Assembly (NCBI GenBank): GCA_015486445.1
Contig: WFRT01000060.1
Location: 1-7,637, forward strand
Direction of reading: 5' to 3'
DNA: 7,637 bases
Source of the DNA: Pseudomonadota bacterium
GTDB taxonomy: Bacteria > Desulfobacterota > Anaeroferrophillalia > Anaeroferrophillales > Tharpellaceae
Shown: piece by piece, positions 1-6,313 of the stretch
Position numbering within the stretch: the stretch's first letter is position 1
How the letters are laid out: every line of letters starts with the position of its first letter
Translations under genes and position numbers: made by a program
Notes under the pieces: model-generated
What the model was told of the DNA's origin: nothing
Seen by the model: only the letters and a program-made list of their open reading frames with translations
Databases searched by the model: none

Positions 1-1063
1 GCCGGGGGCCCCAGCCCCAGTATCCCGCCCCGGACAGGGTTGACCAATCGCTTTTCGGCCCGGCCGGGCGAAAGCGATAACGAACCGGACGGCCATTTCT
101 TGCCTCCCCGGAAACGACCAGCGAGGCCCCGGTAAAATCCCGGCCGTCTCCGCATTCGAGATGGTAGGGCGCAAATCCTCCCGCCACTTCTTCGGCGATC
201 TCCTCTTTATAGACCACGAAGCCCGGCTCAGCAAGCTCCATCTGGCGTTTAAAATCAAGCCTCTGGTCTCCCGAGGCCACTTCCCGGCGCAGAGTCCGCG
301 GATCGGAGTCGGCCAGGAAAACGGTGCTGCGCCGGGCCGCCTGCCGGTTGCGCCCCACCCCGATGTACCATTTGCCGTCGAATACCGGTCTTAAGTCTTC
401 CTCGGTAAACTCGGCCCCGCAACGGCGCAAGATCTCGAGCAGCCGGGTTTTCAGCCGGAAAATCCTCAGCCAGCCGCCGGGCCGGGCCAGGACCGCCGCG
501 CCGTAGGCGTAAGCCAGCAGCGGGGGATCGGCAAAGCGACTCAGGGTCAGCAGGGGCACCAGGCTGCGCCAGGACACCCGCTCATCGGCGTTAATCTCCC
601 GGGCCTCCAGCCAGTGGCTGAGACGCCGGGAACGGTTTTCCCGCAACAGCTGATTTCTGACCACCAGCCACAGGATCCGGCCGGTACCGCCCAGGGAGGC
701 AACCGGCATCTCCAGGTTGAGCCGCATGCAGTCATCGATCAACCGCCAGAGCCTTTCCAGGCCGGCCGGGGAGTCTCCAGGCGCCGCCACCAACCGGGAA
801 AAACCCTCCCAGTCCGGTTTTTTCCCGTCTCCAACCGCCGACCAGGACAAAACCTTTCCGGGCAGGTCTTCGTGCCCGACCAGCGCGGCCAGCAACTCGG
901 CCGGATAACCCCGCACCACCGGAACCAGGAACCCGGGATCAGGCCGTACTTCATCGGCGGCCGGCAGAACCAGGACCCGGCACCCCTTCCGGGCCAGGAT
1001 AGCGGCAGTCAGCAGGGGTCCCAGGGCGTCCCGGCGGCAGGCCAGGTCGTAGTCAACCGCCAT
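1..1063 (-). CDS. FAD-oxidoreductase-like protein (CrtI/phytoene desaturase fold), degenerate nucleotide-binding motif, partial
   Basis: This open frame begins at the ATG at 1063 and runs without a stop for 354 codons off the left edge, so the C-terminus is missing. Residues 4-34 align without gaps to the N-terminal Rossmann unit of FAD amine-oxidase/phytoene-desaturase proteins: DYDL, then LLTAAILARKG, then RVLVL. However, the three glycines of GxGxxG are R11, A13 and P16, and the acidic residue that binds the ribose is P34. Further on, RPGGWLRI (194-201) sits where the family has its PRGGM segment, and LADSDPRTL (250-258) matches the family's SNADPR strand. I infer a homologue that keeps the fold but has lost canonical FAD binding; its substrate is unknown. 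The start overlaps the end of the carboxypeptidase gene by 11 bases, so translation is probably coupled. No good Shine-Dalgarno is seen. That it is a gene is quite sure; the family assignment is moderate. Confidence 0.72.
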   Translation of the reverse strand, partial: MAVDYDLACRRDALGPLLTAAILARKGCRVLVLPAADEVRPDPGFLVPVVRGYPAELLAALVGHEDLPGKVLSWSAVGDGKKPDWEGFSRLVAAPGDSPAGLERLWRLIDDCMRLNLEMPVASLGGTGRILWLVVRNQLLRENRSRRLSHWLEAREINADERVSWRSLVPLLTLSRFADPPLLAYAYGAAVLARPGGWLRIFRLKTRLLEILRRCGAEFTEEDLRPVFDGKWYIGVGRNRQAARRSTVFLADSDPRTLRREVASGDQRLDFKRQMELAEPGFVVYKEEIAEEVAGGFAPYHLECGDGRDFTGASLVVSGEARNGRPVRYRFRPAGPKSDWSTLSGAGYWGWGPR

Positions 1064-2006
1064 GCCGGGTCACCGCGCTCTCCCGCAAAATAATCTTTCT
1101 CCGCTGGCAGGCAAATTGCATGTCAATGCCCTGCGGAAAAATGAAACTCTGCGGACAGTGGCCATAGGTAAAATTGAACAAAACCGGAAAATCATCATCG
1201 GCGAAGAACTCCCGCAAAAACCCGTTGAGCAGTTTTTCTTCCCCGACCCGGACCCGGCTCAAATCACCGCAGACAACCGCGGCCGGAGAGTGAAACACAC
1301 CCGCCTGCCGAAGTTGGGTCAAGGCCCGGTCAATCCGGTACAAAGGTTCGCCACGGTCTTCGATAAATATTATTTTTCCTGAAAAATCAGGCATATAAGG
1401 AGTACCAGCCAAACTTGCCAGCAAGGTCAGGGTACCGCCCAGGGCGATACCGCAGAAATCACCCGGCCTTAAAAACTCCAATCCCGGCGCGGCCAGGTAT
1501 TCAGACATCAGGCAACTGACATGAGAAATCTCCGCACCTCCCAAAAGAGCCCATAACAGTTTCTCATTGACCCATCCGGGACGGGCCATTTCCACCGCCG
1601 GCATGGGACCAGAAAAGGTAACCAGCCGGCTTTTGTGCCAAAGGGCCAGGAGCAGGGCGGTAACATCACTGAAACCCATGATAACTTTAGGATGATATCT
1701 GGTCATTTCGTAATCGAGCTCGGCCAGCAGGGGCTGACACCCATACCCGCCCCGGGCCGCGAACAGGGCCGAAACTTCGGGGTCCCCGAGAAGCTTTTCG
1801 AAATCATCCCGCCGCTTGGACACCCTGCCGGCGACATGGTAGGAACGATGGTAAAGGGCGTCTCCCGGGCGGCAGCGGTAACCCGAGTGCTCGAGCCAGG
1901 CCATTCCCCGGTCGACAAACTCCCTCTGCACCGGGCTGGCGGGGGCAAAAATCCCGACAAGATCACCGGCCCGCAGGGCCTCAGGCTTCAATTTTTCCTG
2001 GCTCAT
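1053..2006 (-). CDS. ldcA: Muramoyltetrapeptide L,D-carboxypeptidase (LdcA, peptidase family S66)
   Basis: This 317-residue cytoplasmic enzyme is predicted to remove the terminal D-alanine from murein tetrapeptides during cell-wall recycling. Family marks are in order: GDLVGIFAPASPV near the N-terminus (14-26), ARGGYG (84-89), GFSD with the nucleophile Ser113, FIED with Glu216, and TYGHCPQ with His283. The spacing matches the Ser115-Glu217-His285 triad known for the Pseudomonas LdcA, and the length fits (E. coli about 304). I chose the ATG at 2006; an in-frame TTG at 2075 would add 23 residues but lies on a TATAAT box and gives a poor N-terminus. The Shine-Dalgarno is weak (GGAA about 10 bases upstream). 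There is no signal peptide. The related MccF immunity peptidases share the fold, but the simple LdcA length and motifs favour a recycling role. The gene is divergent from the TPR/GTPase operon and overlaps the next minus-strand gene. Confidence 0.92.
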   Translation of the reverse strand: MSQEKLKPEALRAGDLVGIFAPASPVQREFVDRGMAWLEHSGYRCRPGDALYHRSYHVAGRVSKRRDDFEKLLGDPEVSALFAARGGYGCQPLLAELDYEMTRYHPKVIMGFSDVTALLLALWHKSRLVTFSGPMPAVEMARPGWVNEKLLWALLGGAEISHVSCLMSEYLAAPGLEFLRPGDFCGIALGGTLTLLASLAGTPYMPDFSGKIIFIEDRGEPLYRIDRALTQLRQAGVFHSPAAVVCGDLSRVRVGEEKLLNGFLREFFADDDFPVLFNFTYGHCPQSFIFPQGIDMQFACQRRKIILRESAVTRHGG

Positions 2007-2068
2007 AACTGTTTTATTTCCAATAATCTCAGGGAATCCGGCAAGTGGTGACAGCCTTAGCAAAACAA

Positions 2069-2096
2069 TTGACAAAAGTCAAAAATTATATTAAGT
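2069..2096 (+). promoter_or_regulatory. Candidate promoter for the TPR/GTPase operon, overlapping a small inverted repeat
   Basis: A perfect TTGACA -35 box lies at 2069-2074. A weak -10 (TTAAGT, 3 of 6) follows at 2091-2096 after 16 bases. The -35 box is also the left arm of a perfect inverted repeat, TTGAC-AAAA-GTCAA (2069-2082), which is close to the TATAAT of the opposite strand and could be an operator acting on both directions. A promoter here would give the operon a leader of nearly 190 bases. Confidence 0.3.
2085..2090 (-). promoter_or_regulatory. Candidate -10 box for ldcA
   Basis: Reading the minus strand, these bases spell TATAAT, a perfect sigma-70 -10 box. It would start transcription near 2078 and give a leader of about 70 bases before the ATG at 2006. 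No good -35 is present at the usual spacing (AACTAA at 2113-2108). The region is AT-rich, so a chance match is possible. Confidence 0.35.
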
Positions 2097-2166
2097 CCTT
2101 CTAATAATTAGTTTTTTATATTTTTTACAGGGGCCTTCCGGGAAGCTCTCGCGACCAGGTTGAAAG

Positions 2167-2211
2167 CCTTGATTAAGCGGCTGAAAATAAGCAATATTTC
2201 AGCCATCAGGG
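2167..2211 (+). other. Two-part hairpin in the leader of the rightward operon
   Basis: A perfect 8-bp inverted repeat, GGCTGAAA (2179-2186) and TTTCAGCC (2197-2204), encloses a 10-base loop. A second helix pairs CCTTGAT (2167-2173) with ATCAGGG (2205-2211), with one G-U pair and a 5-base bulge (2174-2178) on the left side only. No T-run follows on either strand, so it is not an ordinary intrinsic terminator. It may be a leader structure, a protein-binding site or part of a small RNA. I do not recognise a known riboswitch in it. Confidence 0.5.
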
Positions 2212-2286
2212 AAAAATAAACATACATTATATTTATCAACCCACGGCTCCGGGCGACCGGAACCACGAATACTAAAGTAATCGAAA

Positions 2287-3432
2287 TTGAGTAAAAAACC
2301 AGGCCTGCTAAGCAAGTTTAAGAGGGTTTTCACCCGCCGCGCCGCCAGGAATGAGCCGGACGTCTCGGACCAGGCGATAACCGGGCTGGAAGAGCAGATC
2401 AAAGCCAATCCCGGCAATTTCCGCCTACGCCTGAAACTGGCTGACCTCTACCAGCTTCGCGGCGATCGGGAAAAGGCACAGGAAGCCTACCTGACCAACG
2501 CCAGGCTCTACCACAAAAACGATTTCATCCCCCTGGCCATTGCCACCTACAAGAAAATCCTCAACGAGGACCCCAACCATCTCGATGCCAACCTCGAAAT
2601 CGCCAATATCTACTGCAATAAAAAGTTTTATGCTGACGCCACCACCTACCTGCGCCGGGCTTTCGATTACTACCTTGAAAACCAGTCCAACGACCAGGCC
2701 CTGGAAACCCTGGAAACCATCATCAGTATCGCCCCGGACAAGGAACCCTACCGCAAACTGCAGAGGGAGCTTTTCCCCGAATACCAGGAAAAGGCCCGCA
2801 GCGTCTATTCTGACATAATTGTAACCGGTAAATCACAATCTTCGCAACCCGAAACCATTGAACCGGCGGCCGGCGGCGATTTTTTCGACCTGGCAACGGA
2901 ACTCGGCGACGATGTCGTCGCTATCGAAGAACCTCCAGCGAATGTAACCAGCATCGAAGAAAGCAACGCCGATTTTGCTGAACACGGCATCGAAAAGGTC
3001 TTCCAGACCATGAAATCGACCTTCGAGGAAGAGAAGAAAGGTGCCGATGCCGACAAGTTCCACTACAACATGGTACTTGCCTATTACGAACTGAACATGC
3101 TGGAGCAGGCCATGGCGGAGAGCGAGGTGCTCTTAAAGTCCGACAACTTCCGCCTGCCGACTCTGCTGCTGCGCAGCCGGATACTGCAGGAACAGGGAGC
3201 ACTCAACTCAGCCCTCTCCCAGGCCCAGCAGGGACTGCTGGAAAAAGGCCTGACCCGCCAGGATTTTATCACCTTGAAAACCCAGCTGGGAATGATCCTC
3301 AAGGAAATGGGGCACCTGCCCCGGGCCCTGCAGGCGTTGAAGGAGGCTTACGACCTCGAACCCGGAAACCAGGAACTGAGCATCGCCATCGCGGAACTGG
3401 AACAACTTGCGGCCAGCGCTTCCAACCAGTAG
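2287..3432 (+). CDS. Tetratricopeptide repeat (TPR) protein
   Basis: This soluble 381-residue protein has no signal peptide or membrane span and is probably a cytoplasmic scaffold. A basic N-terminus (SKKPGLLSKFKRVFTRRAAR) leads into TPR-type helical repeats at about 31-152, with typical patterns such as LRLKLADLYQLRGDREKAQEAY and ATYLRRAFDYY. An acidic, low-complexity linker (about 180-250) contains FFDLATELGDD. More TPR units follow at about 256-375 (FHYNMVLAYYELNMLEQAM, LGMILKEMGHLPRALQALKEAYDLEPG). From memory, the FDLA-EL motif followed by a HYN-type TPR is a recurrent arrangement in deltaproteobacterial TPR proteins. The start is TTG: an in-frame TAA at 2278-2280 leaves only two codons before it. 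The Shine-Dalgarno is weak (AAAG). It is the first gene of the operon, 66 bases before the GTPase, for which it is a plausible adaptor. Confidence 0.88.
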   Translation: MSKKPGLLSKFKRVFTRRAARNEPDVSDQAITGLEEQIKANPGNFRLRLKLADLYQLRGDREKAQEAYLTNARLYHKNDFIPLAIATYKKILNEDPNHLDANLEIANIYCNKKFYADATTYLRRAFDYYLENQSNDQALETLETIISIAPDKEPYRKLQRELFPEYQEKARSVYSDIIVTGKSQSSQPETIEPAAGGDFFDLATELGDDVVAIEEPPANVTSIEESNADFAEHGIEKVFQTMKSTFEEEKKGADADKFHYNMVLAYYELNMLEQAMAESEVLLKSDNFRLPTLLLRSRILQEQGALNSALSQAQQGLLEKGLTRQDFITLKTQLGMILKEMGHLPRALQALKEAYDLEPGNQELSIAIAELEQLAASASNQ

Positions 3433-3435
3433 TTT

Positions 3436-3454
3436 TCCGGAATTAAAGTCCGGA
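3436..3454 (+). other. Hairpin between the TPR and GTPase genes
   Basis: TCCGGA at 3436-3441 and again at 3449-3454 can pair across a 7-base loop. It starts four bases after the TPR stop codon. No T-run follows, so I read it as an mRNA stability or processing element inside the operon rather than a terminator. Confidence 0.4.
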
Positions 3455-3498
3455 TACATAACGACAAAAACCTCAGAGCGTAATCCACGGTATCTCAT

Positions 3499-4443
3499 AT
3501 GGCCATATTCAACTACAAGAAACGGGAAATCAGCGCCAAGATCGTCTACTACGGACCGGCCCTGTGCGGCAAGACGACCAACGTCCAGTATATCCACCAG
3601 AAACTCAACCCCCGCCAGCGGGGTGAGTTGGTCTCCCTGGCGACCGATGCCGACCGCACCCTTTTCTTCGATTTCCTGCCCATCGAGCTGGAAAACGTCG
3701 GCGGTTTCAAAACCCGCTTTCAGATCTACACGGTTCCGGGACAGGTTTACTACAACTCCACCCGCAAGGCCGTGCTGACCGGGGTCGACGGCATAATTTT
3801 TGTGGCCGACTCCCAGACCTCGATGGGCGATGAAAATATTGAAAGCATCAACAACCTGATCGAAAACCTTAAATATTACAACCGCGACATCAGCCAGATC
3901 CCGCTGGTCCTGCAATACAACAAGCGCGACCTCAGCGACATCATGTCGATGCAGGAGATGGATCAGCTCTTTGCCGAACACAAGGACCGTCCCCGCTACC
4001 CGGCCGCGGCAGTCACCGGCCAGGGTGTTCTCGAAACCATGACCACCTGCTGCAAGATGGTTCTGCAGGATTTGAAAAGCAAGAGCATCCGGTCGGGCAA
4101 AACCGCCGCCGGCCCGGCGGCCGGGCCCCGGCCCGCCGAACCCAGGCCGGGACCGGCCACAGCCCCCTCGACGGCATCGGCATCAGCCCCGGTACGACCG
4201 GCCGGCGGCATTGTCCAGAAGGTCTACCAGGCACCCACTAATCCTGCCGCAAACCCGCCCTCAGCCTCGCCGACGGCCGGGACAACCGCCCCGGAAGCCG
4301 CCAGGATAGTCCAGGTCGGCACCCCGAAACTGGTCGACTCCAGCACCGTGACCCTGCCCCTGCAGTTGGCCGCCGACCAAAACGGCGACCAGCTGCTCAG
4401 TATCAACATCACCCTGAACATCAACGGAATCATAAAGAGATAA
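3499..4443 (+). CDS. MglA-family small Ras-like GTPase with Pro/Ala-rich C-terminal extension
   Basis: Residues 1-195 are a full MglA-type GTPase: P-loop GPALCGKTTN (19-28), TDADRTLFFDFLP with the family's Arg53, switch II TVPGQVYYN with Gln82, FVADSQ (101-106) and base-specificity NKRD (141-144). MglA proteins are nucleotide-dependent switches that set cell polarity and drive motility or pilus placement, normally with an MglB/Roadblock GAP. The P-loop carries Ala21 where Myxococcus MglA has Gly. MglA is about 195 residues, but this one has 314. A flexible Ala/Pro-rich stretch (about 201-280) ends in a compact hydrophobic segment, VTLPLQLAADQNGDQLLSI and then NITLNINGII (about 285-312), probably a docking module. 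The ATG at 3499 matches the MglA N-terminus exactly; its Shine-Dalgarno is weak. No MglB is seen nearby. The GTPase assignment is firm; the role of this extended variant is unknown. Confidence 0.93.
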   Translation: MAIFNYKKREISAKIVYYGPALCGKTTNVQYIHQKLNPRQRGELVSLATDADRTLFFDFLPIELENVGGFKTRFQIYTVPGQVYYNSTRKAVLTGVDGIIFVADSQTSMGDENIESINNLIENLKYYNRDISQIPLVLQYNKRDLSDIMSMQEMDQLFAEHKDRPRYPAAAVTGQGVLETMTTCCKMVLQDLKSKSIRSGKTAAGPAAGPRPAEPRPGPATAPSTASASAPVRPAGGIVQKVYQAPTNPAANPPSASPTAGTTAPEAARIVQVGTPKLVDSSTVTLPLQLAADQNGDQLLSINITLNINGIIKR

Positions 4444-4471
4444 TCGGCCTTACCAGGGAGCATCCGCGACT

Positions 4472-6313
4472 GTGTACACCCCTCGAAAAAAAGCCGGCGC
4501 CGTAAAACAGTGTCTTGCGCTCTTTTTGTTTATGGCGATTTCTCTTGGCTTTGCGGGGACGGGCCAGGCCGAAACCTCCCTGGAAAAATCGTGGCGCAAC
4601 CTGCTTCACACCCCGATGCTGACGGTAATCGGGATCCGGCCGGCCCTAGCCGAGTTTATCCGGGCCCGGTCCACCAGTTACATCTCACGTTCCGAGGCTG
4701 AGCTCTACGCTTCGGCCCTGCTCGAACTCGCCGACCGGAAAGATATTCCCGGGCCGGTCAAAATCGAGCTTCTGAAAACCTCCTGCCAGGTCGCGCCCTG
4801 GTTCACCCCGCCGCCGACCCGGCTCTGCCAGCTGTTTTTTACCCAGGGGAATTACCTGATATCCTTCAACTACTTCACCAAAGCCTGCCAGAATTTTTTC
4901 TTCAACCGCAATGACAAGCATTACATCAGGGCCCTGTCCTGGCTGGGAACCGCCTTTCTCTCCTTAAGCCTGCTGACCCTGGTCACCCTGCTGCTGGCCG
5001 GCAAGTATTTCAAGGCCGTCGTCGAACTCGCCCGTTACAAGTTCAACCGCACCGGCAACCTGGTCCTGCTGGGCGGGGGACTGCTGGCCAGCCTGCTGGT
5101 CGTTGTCGTTCCCTCCCCCCTGCCCGGACTGCTCCTGCTGACCTTTGTCCTCTCCCTGCTGGTGATCCGCGAAGACAAAATCCTGCTGGCCATCATCCTG
5201 GCCACGACCCTGATCGTTCCCTACGCCTACGAACAGGGCATGCTGGCGCTGCTGGCCAAAGGAACCCCGGTCCTGGATATTGCCATCCCCCCGGGCGCCG
5301 GAACAAAGCCGGGCCGCCTTGTACGCCCCGGACATAGAACCAACGACCTGACCCACCGCATCCTGCAGCTTTACACCCAGGCCGAAGCGGCCCGCATGCA
5401 GGGCAACTTCCAGGTGGCGGCCAGGTCTCTGGAAGCCATCGTCGCCACCAACATCAGGCTGGCTTCGATTTACAACAACCTGGGCAACCTCTACCTGCTC
5501 CTCAACCAGCCGGAAAAAAGCATCCGGATGTACAACCAGGCCCTCAAGCTCGACTCGAGTACCGGGGCCCCTTACTTCAATCTGAGCCAGGCCCATCTCA
5601 AGTCATCTTTCGACCTTGAGAAAAGCGCCATGGCCCTGGCCACGGCGCTGAGAAAATCACCGGAATTGAGCCGTGAAATCAGCCACCCCGAAGTCGGCCA
5701 GCAGAATGTCATGAACCTGATTTTCATGCCGCTGCCCTACGACTTCTACCGCCGCTACGCCTGTTCGCTGCCGGAAATCAGGGGCATCAAGGCGCAGTTT
5801 CTGGAAACAATCCTTTTCCCGAATGCCGACCTGCTGAGTTACTACCTCTTCGTCCTGATAACCCTTGGTGCGGTCCTGGTACTGATCTGGCAAGACCCGG
5901 ACAACCAGCAGCTGTGCCTGGTCTGCGGTCGGGTTTTCCACCTGCCCCGAACAATCCGCAAACAGAAGCTCTGTCCTTTCTGCCGCCCGGGGCTGCTGGG
6001 GCGCAACAAGCGGCAGCAGGTTACCGGGGTTCATTCCTATCTCGACCTGCTGACCACTATCGGGGCCCTGCTGCCCGGCTTCTACCCTTTCATGACCAAC
6101 CGCCGGCTGCTGGCCTTTGCCTTTTTCATCCCCCTGCTGCTCTGGGCCTACAACCTGATTGTCTGTGAAACCGGAATCATGACTCTTTTTCCACCGTCAA
6201 CCAACTGGGTCAAACTTTTTCTCCCGGCCGTCATCTGGGGTGTCAGCCTGATCCTGCTCGTCAAGCTGCGCTCCCGTGACACCCCCGCCAGCATTGCCAA
6301 AAGGGAAACATGA
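4472..6313 (+). CDS. Multi-span inner-membrane protein with periplasmic TPR domain and cytoplasmic zinc ribbon
   Basis: I do not recognise a named family for this 613-residue protein. The GTG start has an AGGGAG Shine-Dalgarno at 4455-4460, 28 bases after the GTPase stop. A signal peptide (RKK, hydrophobic 14-28, likely cleavage after GQA at 33) is followed by a helical domain (34-153). Spans lie near 154-176, 196-213, 217-232 and 237-254. Then comes a TPR domain (about 295-398, for example YNNLGNLYLLLNQPEKSIRMYNQALKL), a span at 453-473, a zinc ribbon (CLVC 482-485 and CPFC 501-504), a possible re-entrant segment with LLPGF (about 523-540), and spans near 546-565 and 578-597. The positive-inside rule puts both the N-terminal and TPR domains in the periplasm and the zinc ribbon in the cytoplasm, where it could meet the GTPase or TPR protein. 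The stop overlaps the next start as ATGA. Confidence 0.85.
   Translation: MYTPRKKAGAVKQCLALFLFMAISLGFAGTGQAETSLEKSWRNLLHTPMLTVIGIRPALAEFIRARSTSYISRSEAELYASALLELADRKDIPGPVKIELLKTSCQVAPWFTPPPTRLCQLFFTQGNYLISFNYFTKACQNFFFNRNDKHYIRALSWLGTAFLSLSLLTLVTLLLAGKYFKAVVELARYKFNRTGNLVLLGGGLLASLLVVVVPSPLPGLLLLTFVLSLLVIREDKILLAIILATTLIVPYAYEQGMLALLAKGTPVLDIAIPPGAGTKPGRLVRPGHRTNDLTHRILQLYTQAEAARMQGNFQVAARSLEAIVATNIRLASIYNNLGNLYLLLNQPEKSIRMYNQALKLDSSTGAPYFNLSQAHLKSSFDLEKSAMALATALRKSPELSREISHPEVGQQNVMNLIFMPLPYDFYRRYACSLPEIRGIKAQFLETILFPNADLLSYYLFVLITLGAVLVLIWQDPDNQQLCLVCGRVFHLPRTIRKQKLCPFCRPGLLGRNKRQQVTGVHSYLDLLTTIGALLPGFYPFMTNRRLLAFAFFIPLLLWAYNLIVCETGIMTLFPPSTNWVKLFLPAVIWGVSLILLVKLRSRDTPASIAKRET

Larger units (their letters stand above)
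2007..2286. other. Divergent intergenic region
   Basis: The 280 bases between the two outward-reading gene sets are clearly more AT-rich than the genes. Besides the promoter candidates and the leader hairpin listed separately, a short palindrome-like CTTCC-G-GGAAG lies near 2134-2144. I see no open frame with coding character. Confidence 0.7.

Noticed and set aside
614..1093. 159-codon plus-strand frame rich in Pro, Gln and Gly
   Set aside because: The opposite strand holds a 354-codon frame with family similarity and a start coupled to ldcA; the plus frame looks like a compositional shadow.
1635..2051. 138-codon plus-strand frame within ldcA
   Set aside because: It is antisense to a complete S66 peptidase with all catalytic residues.
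2007..2075. Longer ldcA start at the TTG at 2075
   Set aside because: It would add 23 residues not typical of LdcA, lies within a few bases of the likely transcription start, and gives no better ribosome site than the ATG at 2006.
2101..2286. Known riboswitch (for example cyclic-di-GMP type) in the operon leader
   Set aside because: The hairpin was compared by eye with what I remember of the GEMM consensus; the hallmark conserved bases are absent.
3433..3498. Terminator splitting the TPR gene from the GTPase gene
   Set aside because: The hairpin has only six pairs and no T-run after it; the short gap favours one operon.
3208..3981. 257-codon open frame on the minus strand across the TPR and GTPase genes
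   Set aside because: It is antisense to two genes with clear family motifs; its Val/Asp/Gly-rich composition is what the complement of GC-rich coding sequence gives. It spans two genes and the gap between them with no motif of its own.
4964..5596. 210-codon open frame on the minus strand with Gln/Gly/Asp-rich repeats
   Set aside because: It is the complement of membrane spans and the TPR region of the plus-strand gene; the apparent low-complexity repeats mirror leucine and alanine codons.
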